From Hwanghaeella sp964350445 (GTDB lineage: Bacteria; Pseudomonadota; Alphaproteobacteria; UBA8366; Aestuariispiraceae), in assembly GCA_964350445.1 (NCBI GenBank), contig CAYGKA010000022.1, forward strand, positions 1 to 64,000: 64,000 bases of DNA. Reading direction: 5' to 3'. Below the pieces are notes generated by a model. That model made no database searches and was not told where the DNA came from. It was given only the letters and a program-made list of their open reading frames with translations. Position numbers and translations under genes: made by a program. Below are positions 44,001-52,290 of the stretch, piece after piece; position 1 is the first letter of the stretch; the number at the start of each line of letters is the position of its first letter.

Positions 44001-44840
44001 GGCGGCAATCGCTTCGGCCCGGTCGCCCGCCTGTTCGGCCACTTTGTCGAGGTCCTGGCGATAGGCTTCCAGCCGCTCACCGATTTCCTCGACCCGCCGC
44101 GCGGCATGGTCGGAAGCGCCCGTCACCTCGTCGGCCTGCGCCTTCAAGGCGGACGCCACGCCATCGCCGCGCGTCGCGGCGGCATCCAAGGCCTCGGTCA
44201 GGGTCGTTGTTTGGCGATCCACCGAGTCGGTGATCGCCTTCTGTTGCGCTTCCAACCGGCTGATCAGCGCCCCAAGCTTTTCCGCCTCTGCCGATAGGAT
44301 CGACCGCATCGCCCCGCCTTCGCGGGAGGCATCGCCGGTACGGGTTTCCAGTTGCGCCAATTGGTCCTGCAGGCCGCCGGAGAGCTCACTCAACGCGCGC
44401 ACCGTTTCCTCGCCCGCCGCGCTCAATTCCTTGGCCTGGCGACGAAGCGAATCGGCCACAAGCTCAATCCGCGCCTCGGCATCCTCCGCCGGATAGGCCA
44501 GAAGCGCCAATTGCCGGCGCAGGATATCCGTATGATGGCGGACGTCCTGTCCGCGCCTGAAGAACAACGCGGCAAGCCAGAGGAAGGCGAGCGGCGCGAA
44601 GACACCGGCGAACATCCCCGCCAGTTCATGCGGCAACAGGGCCGGCAACAAGGCCCAACCGACGACATTGTGAAAATACCAGCCGCAGACGCCGAGCCAG
44701 GCCAGTGTCAGCGCGCCCGTCGCCGACCCGATCCAGACCGTCGCCCGTTTCGCACGGCGGACATCCTGCTGGATCTGCTCCGGCGTCGGCGCACCCGCGC
44801 GGGGTTCGGGTTTCGGGAACTGGGTGATTTCGGCGGCCAT
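41037..44840 (-). CDS. Giant membrane-anchored coiled-coil protein, growth-pole-ring/TipN-like in plan
   Basis: The 1267-residue protein starts with a short cytosolic tail, a hydrophobic region with probably two membrane spans (about 33-54 and 74-94), and then roughly 1000 residues of Ala/Glu/Gln/Arg-rich coiled coil resembling apolipoprotein A1/A4/E repeats (recurring patterns such as LRKQSAELRDAAEW). The C-terminal 120 residues form a distinct domain (FIVEDLNSTTIDLTRIVEGD, WRRYIKGDRSIFTRALL, ending DVGKLYVLLCHATGRED). This layout matches the growth pole ring protein of Agrobacterium and resembles Caulobacter TipN, which mark cell poles. Start ATG 44840 is chosen over upstream frames. It converges on the unknown pair at 38476-41006. 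Confidence 0.82.
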   Translation of the reverse strand: MAAEITQFPKPEPRAGAPTPEQIQQDVRRAKRATVWIGSATGALTLAWLGVCGWYFHNVVGWALLPALLPHELAGMFAGVFAPLAFLWLAALFFRRGQDVRHHTDILRRQLALLAYPAEDAEARIELVADSLRRQAKELSAAGEETVRALSELSGGLQDQLAQLETRTGDASREGGAMRSILSAEAEKLGALISRLEAQQKAITDSVDRQTTTLTEALDAAATRGDGVASALKAQADEVTGASDHAARRVEEIGERLEAYRQDLDKVAEQAGDRAEAIAALLKDSGEDLRRAGDEASDQISSFSDQVRSGAQDTVRLVEEAFQSQIDSFEAFASRTDNRLAGLSARLRDGTVKASEALSEAFDKHDQRLADFDGNTVALIATIGDKLAAQAEELSSGLEESLGRQMTAFSAFARQTEAKAASASETLAGAVDASAARLVDAVSRHAVELQDSVADSEARLSAAAGSIDDHVAAVVARLESGVQDQAEAFDGYAATASGKTDALVRDMEERTARTARTLHESFEAERNAFRKFGEETSDRVTQMTALLERQGKILTGAIVAALGRIETEQGELLDQTRGRLEKMGDELGEKAGRFAEAMGNDIDRSSKSLTVAVDRNAEIVGRMQQALKQQVEMLMDAAAQTESQTGEILKSVTAQSEELNEAATRIATQTGLVRSAADSQSRQLLAASESATEKMEAMGAALREQSELIGGATDTAAMRADTMRALMQKQAEDLVAASDRAAQQAADIDALLAARMKEMRDSLQAGSAELVDTFDPAVVQGREMAEVLRKQSAELRDAAEWVQDRTEKIGDSLQKRSADLQTASDKAAALIQDLNETLRQNVSALNDVSEKAGTDIAKIRDSLRQDANALQTLAEQIAISASNTESSLAGQTATMAEASKIAEERTEGIRAVLQRQVDTLLSAADAIQTRIGEAGDTFRTESEGFGTAMDKAMALFGDLSEKMGREAERLTTTSVSAGMQIEDHRSALGRQAAEMTEAAAAAATAARLLGDAFAQQEEGVSNASDRIAKRIETLVALLRTQTGDLSAAGDLANNQIQTVAKSLNTETKTLTKVAEETQQTLTGLSESVETGSKKLIRAVNSARDDAGAIGEDFSKQAKALIDASEQVSKRHTEIQDLDQSLKRDLFLKSARFIVEDLNSTTIDLTRIVEGDVAEADWRRYIKGDRSIFTRALLRGKPTALIRAISEKVKQDKEARDYVTRYIEQFDRLLDQAKSNDPEHLLQSTFMTADVGKLYVLLCHATGREDVQ

Positions 44841-45070
44841 CGATTCTTTCCCATTGTCTTCGCCGTCCCGGCGGTCGGGCGGCTGAACCTTCAACCGTTG
44901 GAAATTACGCTGTTCCGGCGGGAAATCAAAGCCGCGCGCTGGTTTCCGCAACAGCGCCGGGCACTTGGCGGAAACGGGCAGGCGCTATATGGTGCGCCCA
45001 CTGCGCGGACGGTATTGAATCCGGCCCGCGCCGGAACCCACCAAACGCCAGATATCAGGAGAGCGCCCGC

Positions 45071-45721
45071 ATGCCGAGCCACCCCGACTTCCCGAATTTG
45101 CGCGTCCTGGACCATCCCTTGATCCAGCATAAGCTGACCTGGATGCGGCGGACCGACACACCGACCTCCATGTTCCGGGGGTTGTTGAAGGAGATCTCCC
45201 TCTTGATGGGGTATGAGATCACCCGCGAAATCCCGCTCAAGACAACCCGGATCGAAACCCCGGTTGCCCCGACCACCGCGCCGGTCCTGGCCGGCCGCAA
45301 GCCGGCCATCGTGTCTGTCCTGCGCGCCGGCCTCGGCATGGTTGAAGGCCTGCGGGAATTGATGCCCGGCGCGCGCGAAGGCCAGATCGGCCTTTACCGG
45401 GACGCGGAGACAAAACGCCCGGTCGAGTATTTCGTCAAACTGCCGGAGCCGGAAGGCCGCCTGTTCATCCTGTGCGACCCGATGCTGGCGACCGGATATT
45501 CCGGGGCTTATGCGGTCGATGTCCTGAAACGGGTTGGCGTCGAAGGCCAAAACATCCGGTTCATGGCGCTCGTCGCGGCCCCTGAAGGCGTTCAAGTCAT
45601 GCTGGACCAGCACCCGGACGTTCGCATTTATACCGCCGCGCTGGATGAATGCCTGAATGAAAAAGCCTATATCGTCCCGGGATTGGGCGACGCGGGCGAC
45701 CGGATTTTCGGGACCAAGTAA
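45071..45721 (+). CDS. upp: Uracil phosphoribosyltransferase
   Basis: The 216-residue product has UPRT signatures: NLRVLDHPLIQHKLTWMR, the region ISLLMGYEITREIPL, SVLRAGLGMVEGLRELMP and the PRPP loop FILCDPMLATGYSG. The PRPP loop normally reads DPMLATGGS; a Tyr replaces the second Gly here. The C-terminal PGLGDAGDRIFGTK is canonical. It salvages uracil to UMP. ATG 45071 follows AGGAGAG. Confidence 0.97.
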   Translation: MPSHPDFPNLRVLDHPLIQHKLTWMRRTDTPTSMFRGLLKEISLLMGYEITREIPLKTTRIETPVAPTTAPVLAGRKPAIVSVLRAGLGMVEGLRELMPGAREGQIGLYRDAETKRPVEYFVKLPEPEGRLFILCDPMLATGYSGAYAVDVLKRVGVEGQNIRFMALVAAPEGVQVMLDQHPDVRIYTAALDECLNEKAYIVPGLGDAGDRIFGTK

Positions 45722-45897
45722 GACGGCGGCATGGGCGCCGGCCGCGGACCTCGACCGCTGGCGCCCGCCGTACCACCCGCAGCACCGGAGCCGACCGCGC
45801 CTTTACCTTGGTAACCGGCGCAGGGTATGACGAAGGCTGTGCGACATTGGCCCGGGCCCGCAACACCGCCCAGGCCCAACAACATGCCGGGACACAT

Positions 45898-46401
45898 ATG
45901 CGCCGCTGGATTCTGATAGCGTTCGGACTGATTTGCGCGGCTGCGTCGACGCAGGTGCCGACCTTCCATCAGCAATACATGCAGCGTCTGGGCGGCCATG
46001 TGGACGAATTGGCGCAACAGGTTTCAGCCATCGACGAGCGGGCCGGGAAAGTCGGCAAGGACCGTTACGACTACATCCGCGACCTTGTCGGCAATGCCGA
46101 TCAATCAGCGCGGCAGGAAGGCGATTACCTGCTGGAACTGGTGACGCGTCACGTGACGTTGCGCAACTCGCTGCAACGCCTGGAAACGATACCGATGCTT
46201 TATCTCGGCGGGGCGCTGCTGCTGGAATGCGACCCCCAAATCGCGCTGGCCACGTTCAAGAATCTGAAGCCCGCCGTGCCGCTGACCCTGGCTGGACTGG
46301 GATACGGCCTGGCCGGTTTCTTCATCGGGTATCTGGGACTGATCCTGCTGATCAGCCTATTCCATTGGCGGAAAGTGCCGGTCGAACAGCCCGAAGCGTG
46401 A
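45898..46401 (+). CDS. DUF2937 family membrane protein
   Basis: The 167-residue protein matches the DUF2937 plan: an N-terminal span or signal anchor (LIAFGLICAAASTQ), the conserved VPTFHQQYMQRLGGHVDELAQQV-type segment, a helical middle, a conserved PAVPLTLAGLGYGLAGFF stretch and a second C-terminal span. The family has no known role. ATG 45898 directly precedes the first span. It follows upp by 176 bases and converges on the SulP gene. Confidence 0.78.
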   Translation: MRRWILIAFGLICAAASTQVPTFHQQYMQRLGGHVDELAQQVSAIDERAGKVGKDRYDYIRDLVGNADQSARQEGDYLLELVTRHVTLRNSLQRLETIPMLYLGGALLLECDPQIALATFKNLKPAVPLTLAGLGYGLAGFFIGYLGLILLISLFHWRKVPVEQPEA

Positions 46402-46441
46402 CCCGGCGGCCCAATGCAATGGTTTGAAGCGGTTTGTGCTG

Positions 46442-47986
46442 TTAATGCCCGCCGCCGAAGATTCCGGTTTTCACCGAATAATCGACCGCCAGTTCGTAAT
46501 TGGGGTCGTCTTCGGAATCGACCATCAACTGCCCGGCGCGATTCAGCAGCTTGTGGCAATCGCGTGACAGATGGCGCAGTTGCAGAGCCTTGCCCTGCGC
46601 TTCGTATTTGGTCGCCAGATCCTCGATCGCTTGCAGCGCAGACTGATCGACCACGCGGCTGTGGGTGAAGTCGATCACCACCGTTTCCGCGTCGGTTTCC
46701 GGATGAAACAGTTCCGCGAACCCATCGGTCGATCCGAAGAAAAGCGGACCTTCGATGCGGTAGACGGTCATGCCGTCCTGTGTCGTCTTGACCGAGGCAT
46801 GGATGCGCGTGGCGTTGTTCCAGGCATAGGCGAGCGCCGATACGATCACGCCGACCACGACCGCGACGGCAAGGTCGCTCATCACCGTAACGGCGGTGAC
46901 CAGCACCATGACGGCGGCGTCCATCCACGGAATCCGCCGGATGATCGTCAAGCTGCGCCAGGCGAAGGTGCCGATGACCACCATGAACATGACGCCGACG
47001 AGGGCGGCGAGCGGGATCTGCTCGATCAGGCTGGATGCCACCAGGATGAACAGCAGCAGGAAGAGCGCTGCGGAAATACCTGAAATGCGTGTCCGGCCGC
47101 CCGACTTCACATTGATCATCGACTGCCCGATCATGGCGCAACCGCCCATGCCGCCGAAGAAGCCGGTCACCGTGTTGGCGGCGCCTTGGGCGATGCATTC
47201 CTTCGACGCGCCGCCGCGCTGGCCGGTCATCTCGCCGACCAGGTTCAGGGTCAACAGGCTTTCGATCAAGCCGATCAGGGCCAGAATGAAGGAATAGGGC
47301 AGGATGATCTTCAGGGTTTCCAGCGTCAGCGGCACCACCGGCAGATGGAACATCGGCAGCCCCCCTTCGATGGAGGCCAGGTCGCCAACGCGCGGGACGC
47401 CGATGTCGAACCCGATGACGATCGCCGCGACGACGGCGATACCGGCCAAGGGCGCCGGAATGGCGGTCGTCAGTTTCGGCAGCGCCCAAATGACCGCCAT
47501 GGTCAGCACGACGAGGCCCAGCATGACGGCGAGCGGCCAGCCGGTCATCCAGACCGGTGCGCCGTCCGGCCCCGGCACCTGAAACTGGCTCAACTGCGCC
47601 AGGAAGATGACGATGGCCAAGCCGTTCACGAAGCCCAGCATGACGGGATGCGGCACCAGCCGGATGAATTTGCCCAACCGGAAAATGCCGGCCAGCAGTT
47701 GCAGGATGCCCATCAGGACGACGGTCGCGAACAGATATTCGACGCCGTGATTGGCGACCAGCGCCACCATCACCACGGCCAGCGCGCCAGTGGCGCCGGA
47801 AATCATGCCCGGACGCCCGCCGAAGACGGCCGTGATCAAGCCGACGATGAAGGCCGCGTACAGGCCGACCAGGGGATGCACATTGGCGACGAAGGCGAAG
47901 GCGATCGCTTCGGGCACCAGGGCAAGCGCCACGGTGAGACCGGATAGAATATCGGTCTTGGTCTGACTGATCGTATATTCAGAAAT
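46442..47986 (-). CDS. SulP family inorganic anion transporter, probable ATT start
   Basis: The 514-residue product has about ten to twelve membrane spans and a C-terminal STAS domain (about 430-510, VVIDFTHSRVVDQSALQAIEDL). TM1 and TM2 have the family block ALALVPEAIAFAFVANVHPLVG and ISGATGAL. It carries sulfate, bicarbonate or a related anion. The only ATG/GTG/TTG available, GTG 47932, would delete the conserved N-terminal segment ISEYTISQTKTDILSGLT and has no ribosome site. In frame before the next stop, ATT 47986 has AAGGA nine bases upstream and gives the natural N-terminus, so I place the start there. Confidence 0.88.
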   Translation of the reverse strand: MSEYTISQTKTDILSGLTVALALVPEAIAFAFVANVHPLVGLYAAFIVGLITAVFGGRPGMISGATGALAVVMVALVANHGVEYLFATVVLMGILQLLAGIFRLGKFIRLVPHPVMLGFVNGLAIVIFLAQLSQFQVPGPDGAPVWMTGWPLAVMLGLVVLTMAVIWALPKLTTAIPAPLAGIAVVAAIVIGFDIGVPRVGDLASIEGGLPMFHLPVVPLTLETLKIILPYSFILALIGLIESLLTLNLVGEMTGQRGGASKECIAQGAANTVTGFFGGMGGCAMIGQSMINVKSGGRTRISGISAALFLLLFILVASSLIEQIPLAALVGVMFMVVIGTFAWRSLTIIRRIPWMDAAVMVLVTAVTVMSDLAVAVVVGVIVSALAYAWNNATRIHASVKTTQDGMTVYRIEGPLFFGSTDGFAELFHPETDAETVVIDFTHSRVVDQSALQAIEDLATKYEAQGKALQLRHLSRDCHKLLNRAGQLMVDSEDDPNYELAVDYSVKTGIFGGGH

Positions 47987-48114
47987 GAGACTGATTCCTT
48001 GTAAAATCCGGGGCCGCCCGCATCGGAAATATGGTCGCTAAGATGCGGTGAAAATCAATTTACGTCAAAATAGGTGCCTGCCCGACGGACCGACGGGTTC
48101 GGTTATAGTGACCT

Positions 48115-48133
48115 CATGTTGCATTGCAACATG
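48115..48133. promoter_or_regulatory. Perfect 9-bp palindrome upstream of the SulP gene
   Basis: CATGTTGCA, one T, TGCAACATG is an exact inverted repeat of 19 bases. Its core GTTGCATTGCAA is identical to one at 16594-16605. It is 129 bases from the ATT start and beyond the end of the lipoprotein gene, so it most likely serves the SulP transcription unit. Confidence 0.55.
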
Positions 48134-48204
48134 ATTTAACCGCCATCCGACCAATGGCTTGCCCGGGGCATGTTCAGACTTGATCGGATTTTCGGCTCAC
48201 GAAA

Positions 48205-49203
48205 TCAGGATCGCGGAAGATCCGTCGTTTCGAATTGGATGGTACGGCCCTTATCGTCCTTGCCTTTGCCGTGATAGCGCAAGGGATAATCCGTTCTGAC
48301 GAGGGTTCCGCCCAATCGCCCGCCATCATCGCAGGCCATCGTCCAATTGGCGATTTTTGCGTTGATGAACAGCAAGGTCCCCTTGCAGAGGACACCGTCC
48401 AACGCGTCCATTTCCAGAAGCATGCTGCCTTCGCTTCTTGGAACATGGTAGGTCAACAACGCCGGCAGGCCTTCCCCGATCCCTTCCCAGTAGACGGTAA
48501 GATCGACCTTTTTCCGTCCCTTGGGGAAATCGGTGGAAATGTAGGTATCGGCGTTCTGAAGTATGTCATCCCGGTCCAAATCGCCGACATAGGCGCCGTT
48601 GAGATGAATGATCCGACACCGCGCCACCGACTCGTCCTTCCACGACCGGCAATGGCGCTCCGCGTTCGAGATCGCGTCGTCGATGGTCAATTGGGACGAC
48701 GTGGTGCCGCGCGCCATCAACACGCCGGACGCAGAGACGGCGGCGGCGAACGCTTTCTGCCCCGTTGTCTTTTTGTAAAACTCGAACAGTTGGCTTTCCT
48801 CAAGATCGGCCTGAACCGCCTGATGAAAGGCCGAACCTGTCAGCGCTTCGCGGCCTTCCCATGGCTGCCAGGCGCCGGGATTCCGCCACACGATGTCACG
48901 GCCCTTCGCGAATAACCGACAGGAAGTACCATTCGCCGAGGCACAGCGATCCATTGCCATTTTGAGGGCGCCGCTGGCATTGCAGAGGTGATCGGAACAG
49001 GTGACGCTGAAAGACTTGCGCCCGTCCTCGGACAGCGCAAAGGCCAGCGGCGGTTTTCCTCTCGTATAGGCTTCACAATTTTCATATGTGCTGGAATTCA
49101 TCCTGACGGGCCCGGAACCCGCCGCGGTCTCAACATCCGCGCCGGTCGTTTGGCAGGCCGCGATCGCCAGACAAACCACACCGGCAAAAAATCCCCGCCG
49201 CAT
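48205..49203 (-). CDS. Orphan lipoprotein with cysteine-rich middle
   Basis: The 332-residue protein begins with a lipoprotein signal (MRRGFFAGVVCLAIAAC) with the acylated Cys near residue 17. It is rich in cysteines in the first half (YENCEAY, VTCSDHLCNAS, DRCASANGTSCRLFAKG), which recalls DUF4189-like repeats but is not convincing. The rest is mixed. It is likely anchored in the periplasm. Function unknown. ATG 49203 is chosen over 49236 since it puts the signal first. Confidence 0.75.
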   Translation of the reverse strand: MRRGFFAGVVCLAIAACQTTGADVETAAGSGPVRMNSSTYENCEAYTRGKPPLAFALSEDGRKSFSVTCSDHLCNASGALKMAMDRCASANGTSCRLFAKGRDIVWRNPGAWQPWEGREALTGSAFHQAVQADLEESQLFEFYKKTTGQKAFAAAVSASGVLMARGTTSSQLTIDDAISNAERHCRSWKDESVARCRIIHLNGAYVGDLDRDDILQNADTYISTDFPKGRKKVDLTVYWEGIGEGLPALLTYHVPRSEGSMLLEMDALDGVLCKGTLLFINAKIANWTMACDDGGRLGGTLVRTDYPLRYHGKGKDDKGRTIQFETTDLPRS

Positions 49204-49319
49204 TGCATCCTCGCCATCATTGAACGGCATGCACACTACTTTTGATTACTTCCCTCGACAAGGAAGCCTTGACCTTGAGCGGCAGATTTTCGCACATCCG
49301 GCCCCACGCTCAGTTGGCA

Positions 49320-50081
49320 TCAGATCGCGTTGAAATCACCGTTGCGGCCCTTGCCGCCGGCGAAGCGTGACGCACCCGTGGTCGCATCCGATTTGAAGGA
49401 CGCGCAGCCGATTTCCGTTTCGAACCGCAAGGCGTCTTCCATCGACAGGGACCATTGTTTGAGCGCGCTGGCGCGGTCGTTCCGCATGCAGGTTTGCGGG
49501 AAGGCGGCGATTTGCTCGGCGATGCCGATCGCTTCTTCCAAGGCTTTGCCGGCGTCAACGACACGGTTCGCCAAACCGAAGGCGAGCGCTTCGTCCGCCG
49601 CCACCGGGCGGCCGGTCAGGATCATGTCCATGGCCCGGGACTGGCCGATCAGGCGCGGCAACCGCACGGTGCCGCCATCGATCAACGGCACGCCCCAGCG
49701 CCGGCAATAGACGCCGAAGACGGCCGCGCGCCCCGCAACGCGCATGTCGCACATCAGGGCCAGTTCAAGGCCACCGGCCACCGCCGGGCCCTCGACCGCC
49801 GCGATGGACGGTTTGGTCAGCGAAAGCCAGGTCGGTCCCATCGGGGCTTCCGGGGCCAGGCTTTCCCCGGCGGCGATCGATTTAAGGTCGTAGCCGGCAC
49901 AGAACGTGCCGCCCTCTCCGGTCAGGATATGGACCAGCACCTCGTCATCCGCCTCCCCCGCTTCGAATGCCGCTTTCAGCGCCTGGGCGGTTTCCGGGTC
50001 CACCGCGTTCCTTGCCTGCGGCCGGGAGATTGCAATCACCCCAACCCTGCCGCGCCGCTCCACCCGAATCTTTTCAGTCAT
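49320..50081 (-). CDS. Crotonase/enoyl-CoA hydratase family protein, second catalytic Glu missing
   Basis: The 253-residue protein has crotonase blocks (ARNAVDPETAQAL, GTFCAGYDLKSIA, VAGGLELALMCDM). Compared with rat enoyl-CoA hydratase, the first catalytic Glu (in LELAL) is kept, but the second, 20 residues later, is a Cys (VYCRR where most have xPE). It therefore may not be a simple hydratase; other crotonases with one Glu act as isomerases, hydrolases or lyases. ATG 50081 follows AGGGAGGGAAC. It is divergent from the flavin hydroxylase across an operator-like site. Confidence 0.85.
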   Translation of the reverse strand: MTEKIRVERRGRVGVIAISRPQARNAVDPETAQALKAAFEAGEADDEVLVHILTGEGGTFCAGYDLKSIAAGESLAPEAPMGPTWLSLTKPSIAAVEGPAVAGGLELALMCDMRVAGRAAVFGVYCRRWGVPLIDGGTVRLPRLIGQSRAMDMILTGRPVAADEALAFGLANRVVDAGKALEEAIGIAEQIAAFPQTCMRNDRASALKQWSLSMEDALRFETEIGCASFKSDATTGASRFAGGKGRNGDFNAI

Positions 50082-50160
50082 GATACGTTCCCTCCCTCCC
50101 CAGAACCGGGAACAGGCATCCTAGCGGGAATGCGGTCACCGGCGGAACCGCCGCCCTAGC

Positions 50161-50171
50161 ACAATTATTGT
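50161..50171. promoter_or_regulatory. ACAATTATTGT palindrome between divergent catabolic genes
   Basis: ACAAT and ATTGT flank a single T. It lies near the middle of the 199-base divergent promoter region of the crotonase and flavin hydroxylase genes, in a location suited to a MarR-type repressor such as the one encoded at 54121. Confidence 0.35.
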
Positions 50172-50280
50172 TTGGCATAGGAACGATTTCTGCGGTGATT
50201 GCTCTTGATGCCCGAGCGGGACACGGTAGGCTCACGTAACAACAAGAGCGCCAATTTCAAGTCAGTCGGGAGGAATGCAC

Positions 50281-51477
50281 ATGACCACGGACGCCCCCAT
50301 CATCATAGCCGGCGGCGGTATCGGCGGCTTGGCGGCGGCCATCGGCTTGGCGCAGAAGGGATTCCCTTCCATCGTGCTCGAAAAGGCCCCGGAACTGGGG
50401 GAGATCGGCGCGGGAATCCAGCTTGGACCGAACGCCTTTCATTCCTTCGACTATCTGGGCGTCGGCGACGCGGCCCGCGGCATGGCCGTCTATATCGACA
50501 GTTTGCGCCTGATGGATGCGATCAGCGGGGACGAGATCACGCGTATTCCGTTGGACGATGCGTTCCGCGCCCGCTTCAAGAACCCGTATGCCGTCGTCCA
50601 TCGCGGCGATTTGCACGGTGTGTTCCTGCGCGCCTGCCGCGAGCACGACCTTGTCGAATTGCGCACCTCCAGCGAGGTCGTCGATTACGACCAGGACGGA
50701 TCAAGCATTTCGGCGATCCTGGCCGACGGGTCACGGATCACCGGCAAGGCGCTGATCGGGGCGGATGGTTTGTGGTCCAATATGCGGACTCGCATCGTCG
50801 GCGACGGCCAGCCCCGCGTTTCGGGCCACACCACCTATCGCTCGGTCATTCCGACCGAGGAGATGCCGGAAGACCTGCGGTGGAACGCCGCCACCCTGTG
50901 GGCCGGGCCGAAATGCCATATCGTCCACTACCCGCTATCGGGTTGGAAGGTCTTCAACCTTGTCGTCACCTATCACAATGACGCGCCGGAGCCGGTCGCC
51001 GGCAAACCGGTCGGTCATGATGAGGTCCGCCGCGGATTCGAACACGTGAACCCGGTCGCACGGCAAATCATCGAGAAAGGCAAGGACTGGAAGCTGTGGG
51101 TCCTGTGCGACCGCGACCCGGTGATGAACTGGGTCGATGGGCGCGCCGCCCTGCTGGGCGACGCCGCCCACCCGATGATGCAGTATTTCGCACAGGGCGC
51201 CTGCATGGCGATGGAAGATGCTGTCTGCCTGGCCGCCGAGATGGAAGCCGGCAGCGGCGATGTCGAAAAGGTTCTGCCCACCTACAACGCGAAACGGCGG
51301 GTGCGGACGGCCCGTGTGCAGTTGCAGTCCCGCGCCATCGGCGACCACATCTATCATCCAGCCGGTGCCCATGCCGCCTTGCGCAACCAGATCATGCAAG
51401 CAAAGACGGCGGAGGACTGGTACGACGTTATTCAATGGCTCTATGGCTCCACCGGGTTGGAAGGTGCGGTTGCCTGA
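50281..51477 (+). CDS. FAD-dependent aromatic hydroxylase (3-hydroxybenzoate 6-hydroxylase/salicylate hydroxylase-like)
   Basis: The 398-residue flavoprotein has the GxGxxG site (IIIAGGGIGGLAAAIGL), the middle motif where FAD and NADH are both contacted (ALIGADGLWSNMR) and the C-terminal LLGDAAHPMMQYFAQGACMAMED block. This pattern is that of class A aromatic monooxygenases of the salicylate/3-hydroxybenzoate type. It should hydroxylate a ring carboxylate on the way to gentisate or catechol; the exact substrate is not proven. ATG 50281 has GGGAGGAAT upstream. Confidence 0.88.
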   Translation: MTTDAPIIIAGGGIGGLAAAIGLAQKGFPSIVLEKAPELGEIGAGIQLGPNAFHSFDYLGVGDAARGMAVYIDSLRLMDAISGDEITRIPLDDAFRARFKNPYAVVHRGDLHGVFLRACREHDLVELRTSSEVVDYDQDGSSISAILADGSRITGKALIGADGLWSNMRTRIVGDGQPRVSGHTTYRSVIPTEEMPEDLRWNAATLWAGPKCHIVHYPLSGWKVFNLVVTYHNDAPEPVAGKPVGHDEVRRGFEHVNPVARQIIEKGKDWKLWVLCDRDPVMNWVDGRAALLGDAAHPMMQYFAQGACMAMEDAVCLAAEMEAGSGDVEKVLPTYNAKRRVRTARVQLQSRAIGDHIYHPAGAHAALRNQIMQAKTAEDWYDVIQWLYGSTGLEGAVA

Positions 51478-51518
51478 CCCGTCGGCGCATTGGCTATTCC
51501 AGGGAATGAGATAAATAC

Positions 51519-52283
51519 ATGTCGGATATACTGCTGCTGCGCGTGGAGGGCCCTATCGCCGTCCTGACCATGAACCGGCCGGAAAAGCGCAATGCGATGT
51601 CGGACGGGTTGATTGGTGAAATCGACGCCTTTTTTACGAAGCCGCCCGACGGCGTGAAGGTCGCCGTCATCACCGGTGAAGGCGGTCATTTCTGTGCCGG
51701 GCTCGACCTGTCGGAACATGTCGAACGCGATGCGGAACAGGCCATCCATCATTCACGCTGGTGGCACCGGATCATGGACCGTATTCAGTTCGGCGGCCTG
51801 CCGGTGGTCTCTGCCCTGTCGGGCGCCGTGATCGGCGGGGGATTGGAACTCGCCACCGCGACCCATGTGCGGATCGCGGAACCGTCGACCATCTTCCAAC
51901 TGCCCGAAGGCCGGCGCGGCATCTTCGTGGGCGGCGGGGCATCCGTCCGTGTCGGCCGCATCCTGGGCGCGGACAGAATGACGGAAATGATGCTGACCGG
52001 CCGGAAATACGGCGCGGAGGAGGGTTTGGCCCTTGGCCTTGCGCATTACGCCGTGGGCGAAGGGGAAGGCTTTGGCAAGGCCATGGAATTGGCCGAGACG
52101 ATTGCATCGAACGCGCCATTGTCGAACTACATGATGATCCAGGCGCTGTCGCGCATCGAGGACATGCCGAAGGCGGACGGGCTGTTCATGGAAAGCCTTT
52201 GCGTCGCCCTGGCGCAAACAAGCCCCGACGCGATCGAGGGGCTGCGGGCCTTTCTGCAAAAACGAAATCCGGATTTCCGGTAG
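51519..52283 (+). CDS. Enoyl-CoA hydratase/isomerase family protein, feruloyl-CoA hydratase-lyase candidate
   Basis: The 254-residue crotonase keeps both catalytic glutamates (in GGGLELAT and, 20 residues later, in QLPEGRRG) and the oxyanion loop HFCAGLDLSEH. It stands 7 bases before the feruloyl-CoA synthase-like gene. A hydratase-lyase that turns a hydroxycinnamoyl-CoA into aldehyde and acetyl-CoA fits the context, but the sequence alone does not distinguish it from other crotonases. The preceding flavin hydroxylase ends 41 bases upstream. Confidence 0.85.
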   Translation: MSDILLLRVEGPIAVLTMNRPEKRNAMSDGLIGEIDAFFTKPPDGVKVAVITGEGGHFCAGLDLSEHVERDAEQAIHHSRWWHRIMDRIQFGGLPVVSALSGAVIGGGLELATATHVRIAEPSTIFQLPEGRRGIFVGGGASVRVGRILGADRMTEMMLTGRKYGAEEGLALGLAHYAVGEGEGFGKAMELAETIASNAPLSNYMMIQALSRIEDMPKADGLFMESLCVALAQTSPDAIEGLRAFLQKRNPDFR

Positions 52284-52290
52284 GGCGGCC

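Noticed and set aside
46200..47489. A 429-codon minus-strand frame inside the SulP gene
   Set aside because: It is an alternative frame of the transporter gene and its translation is Arg/His-rich without a membrane pattern.
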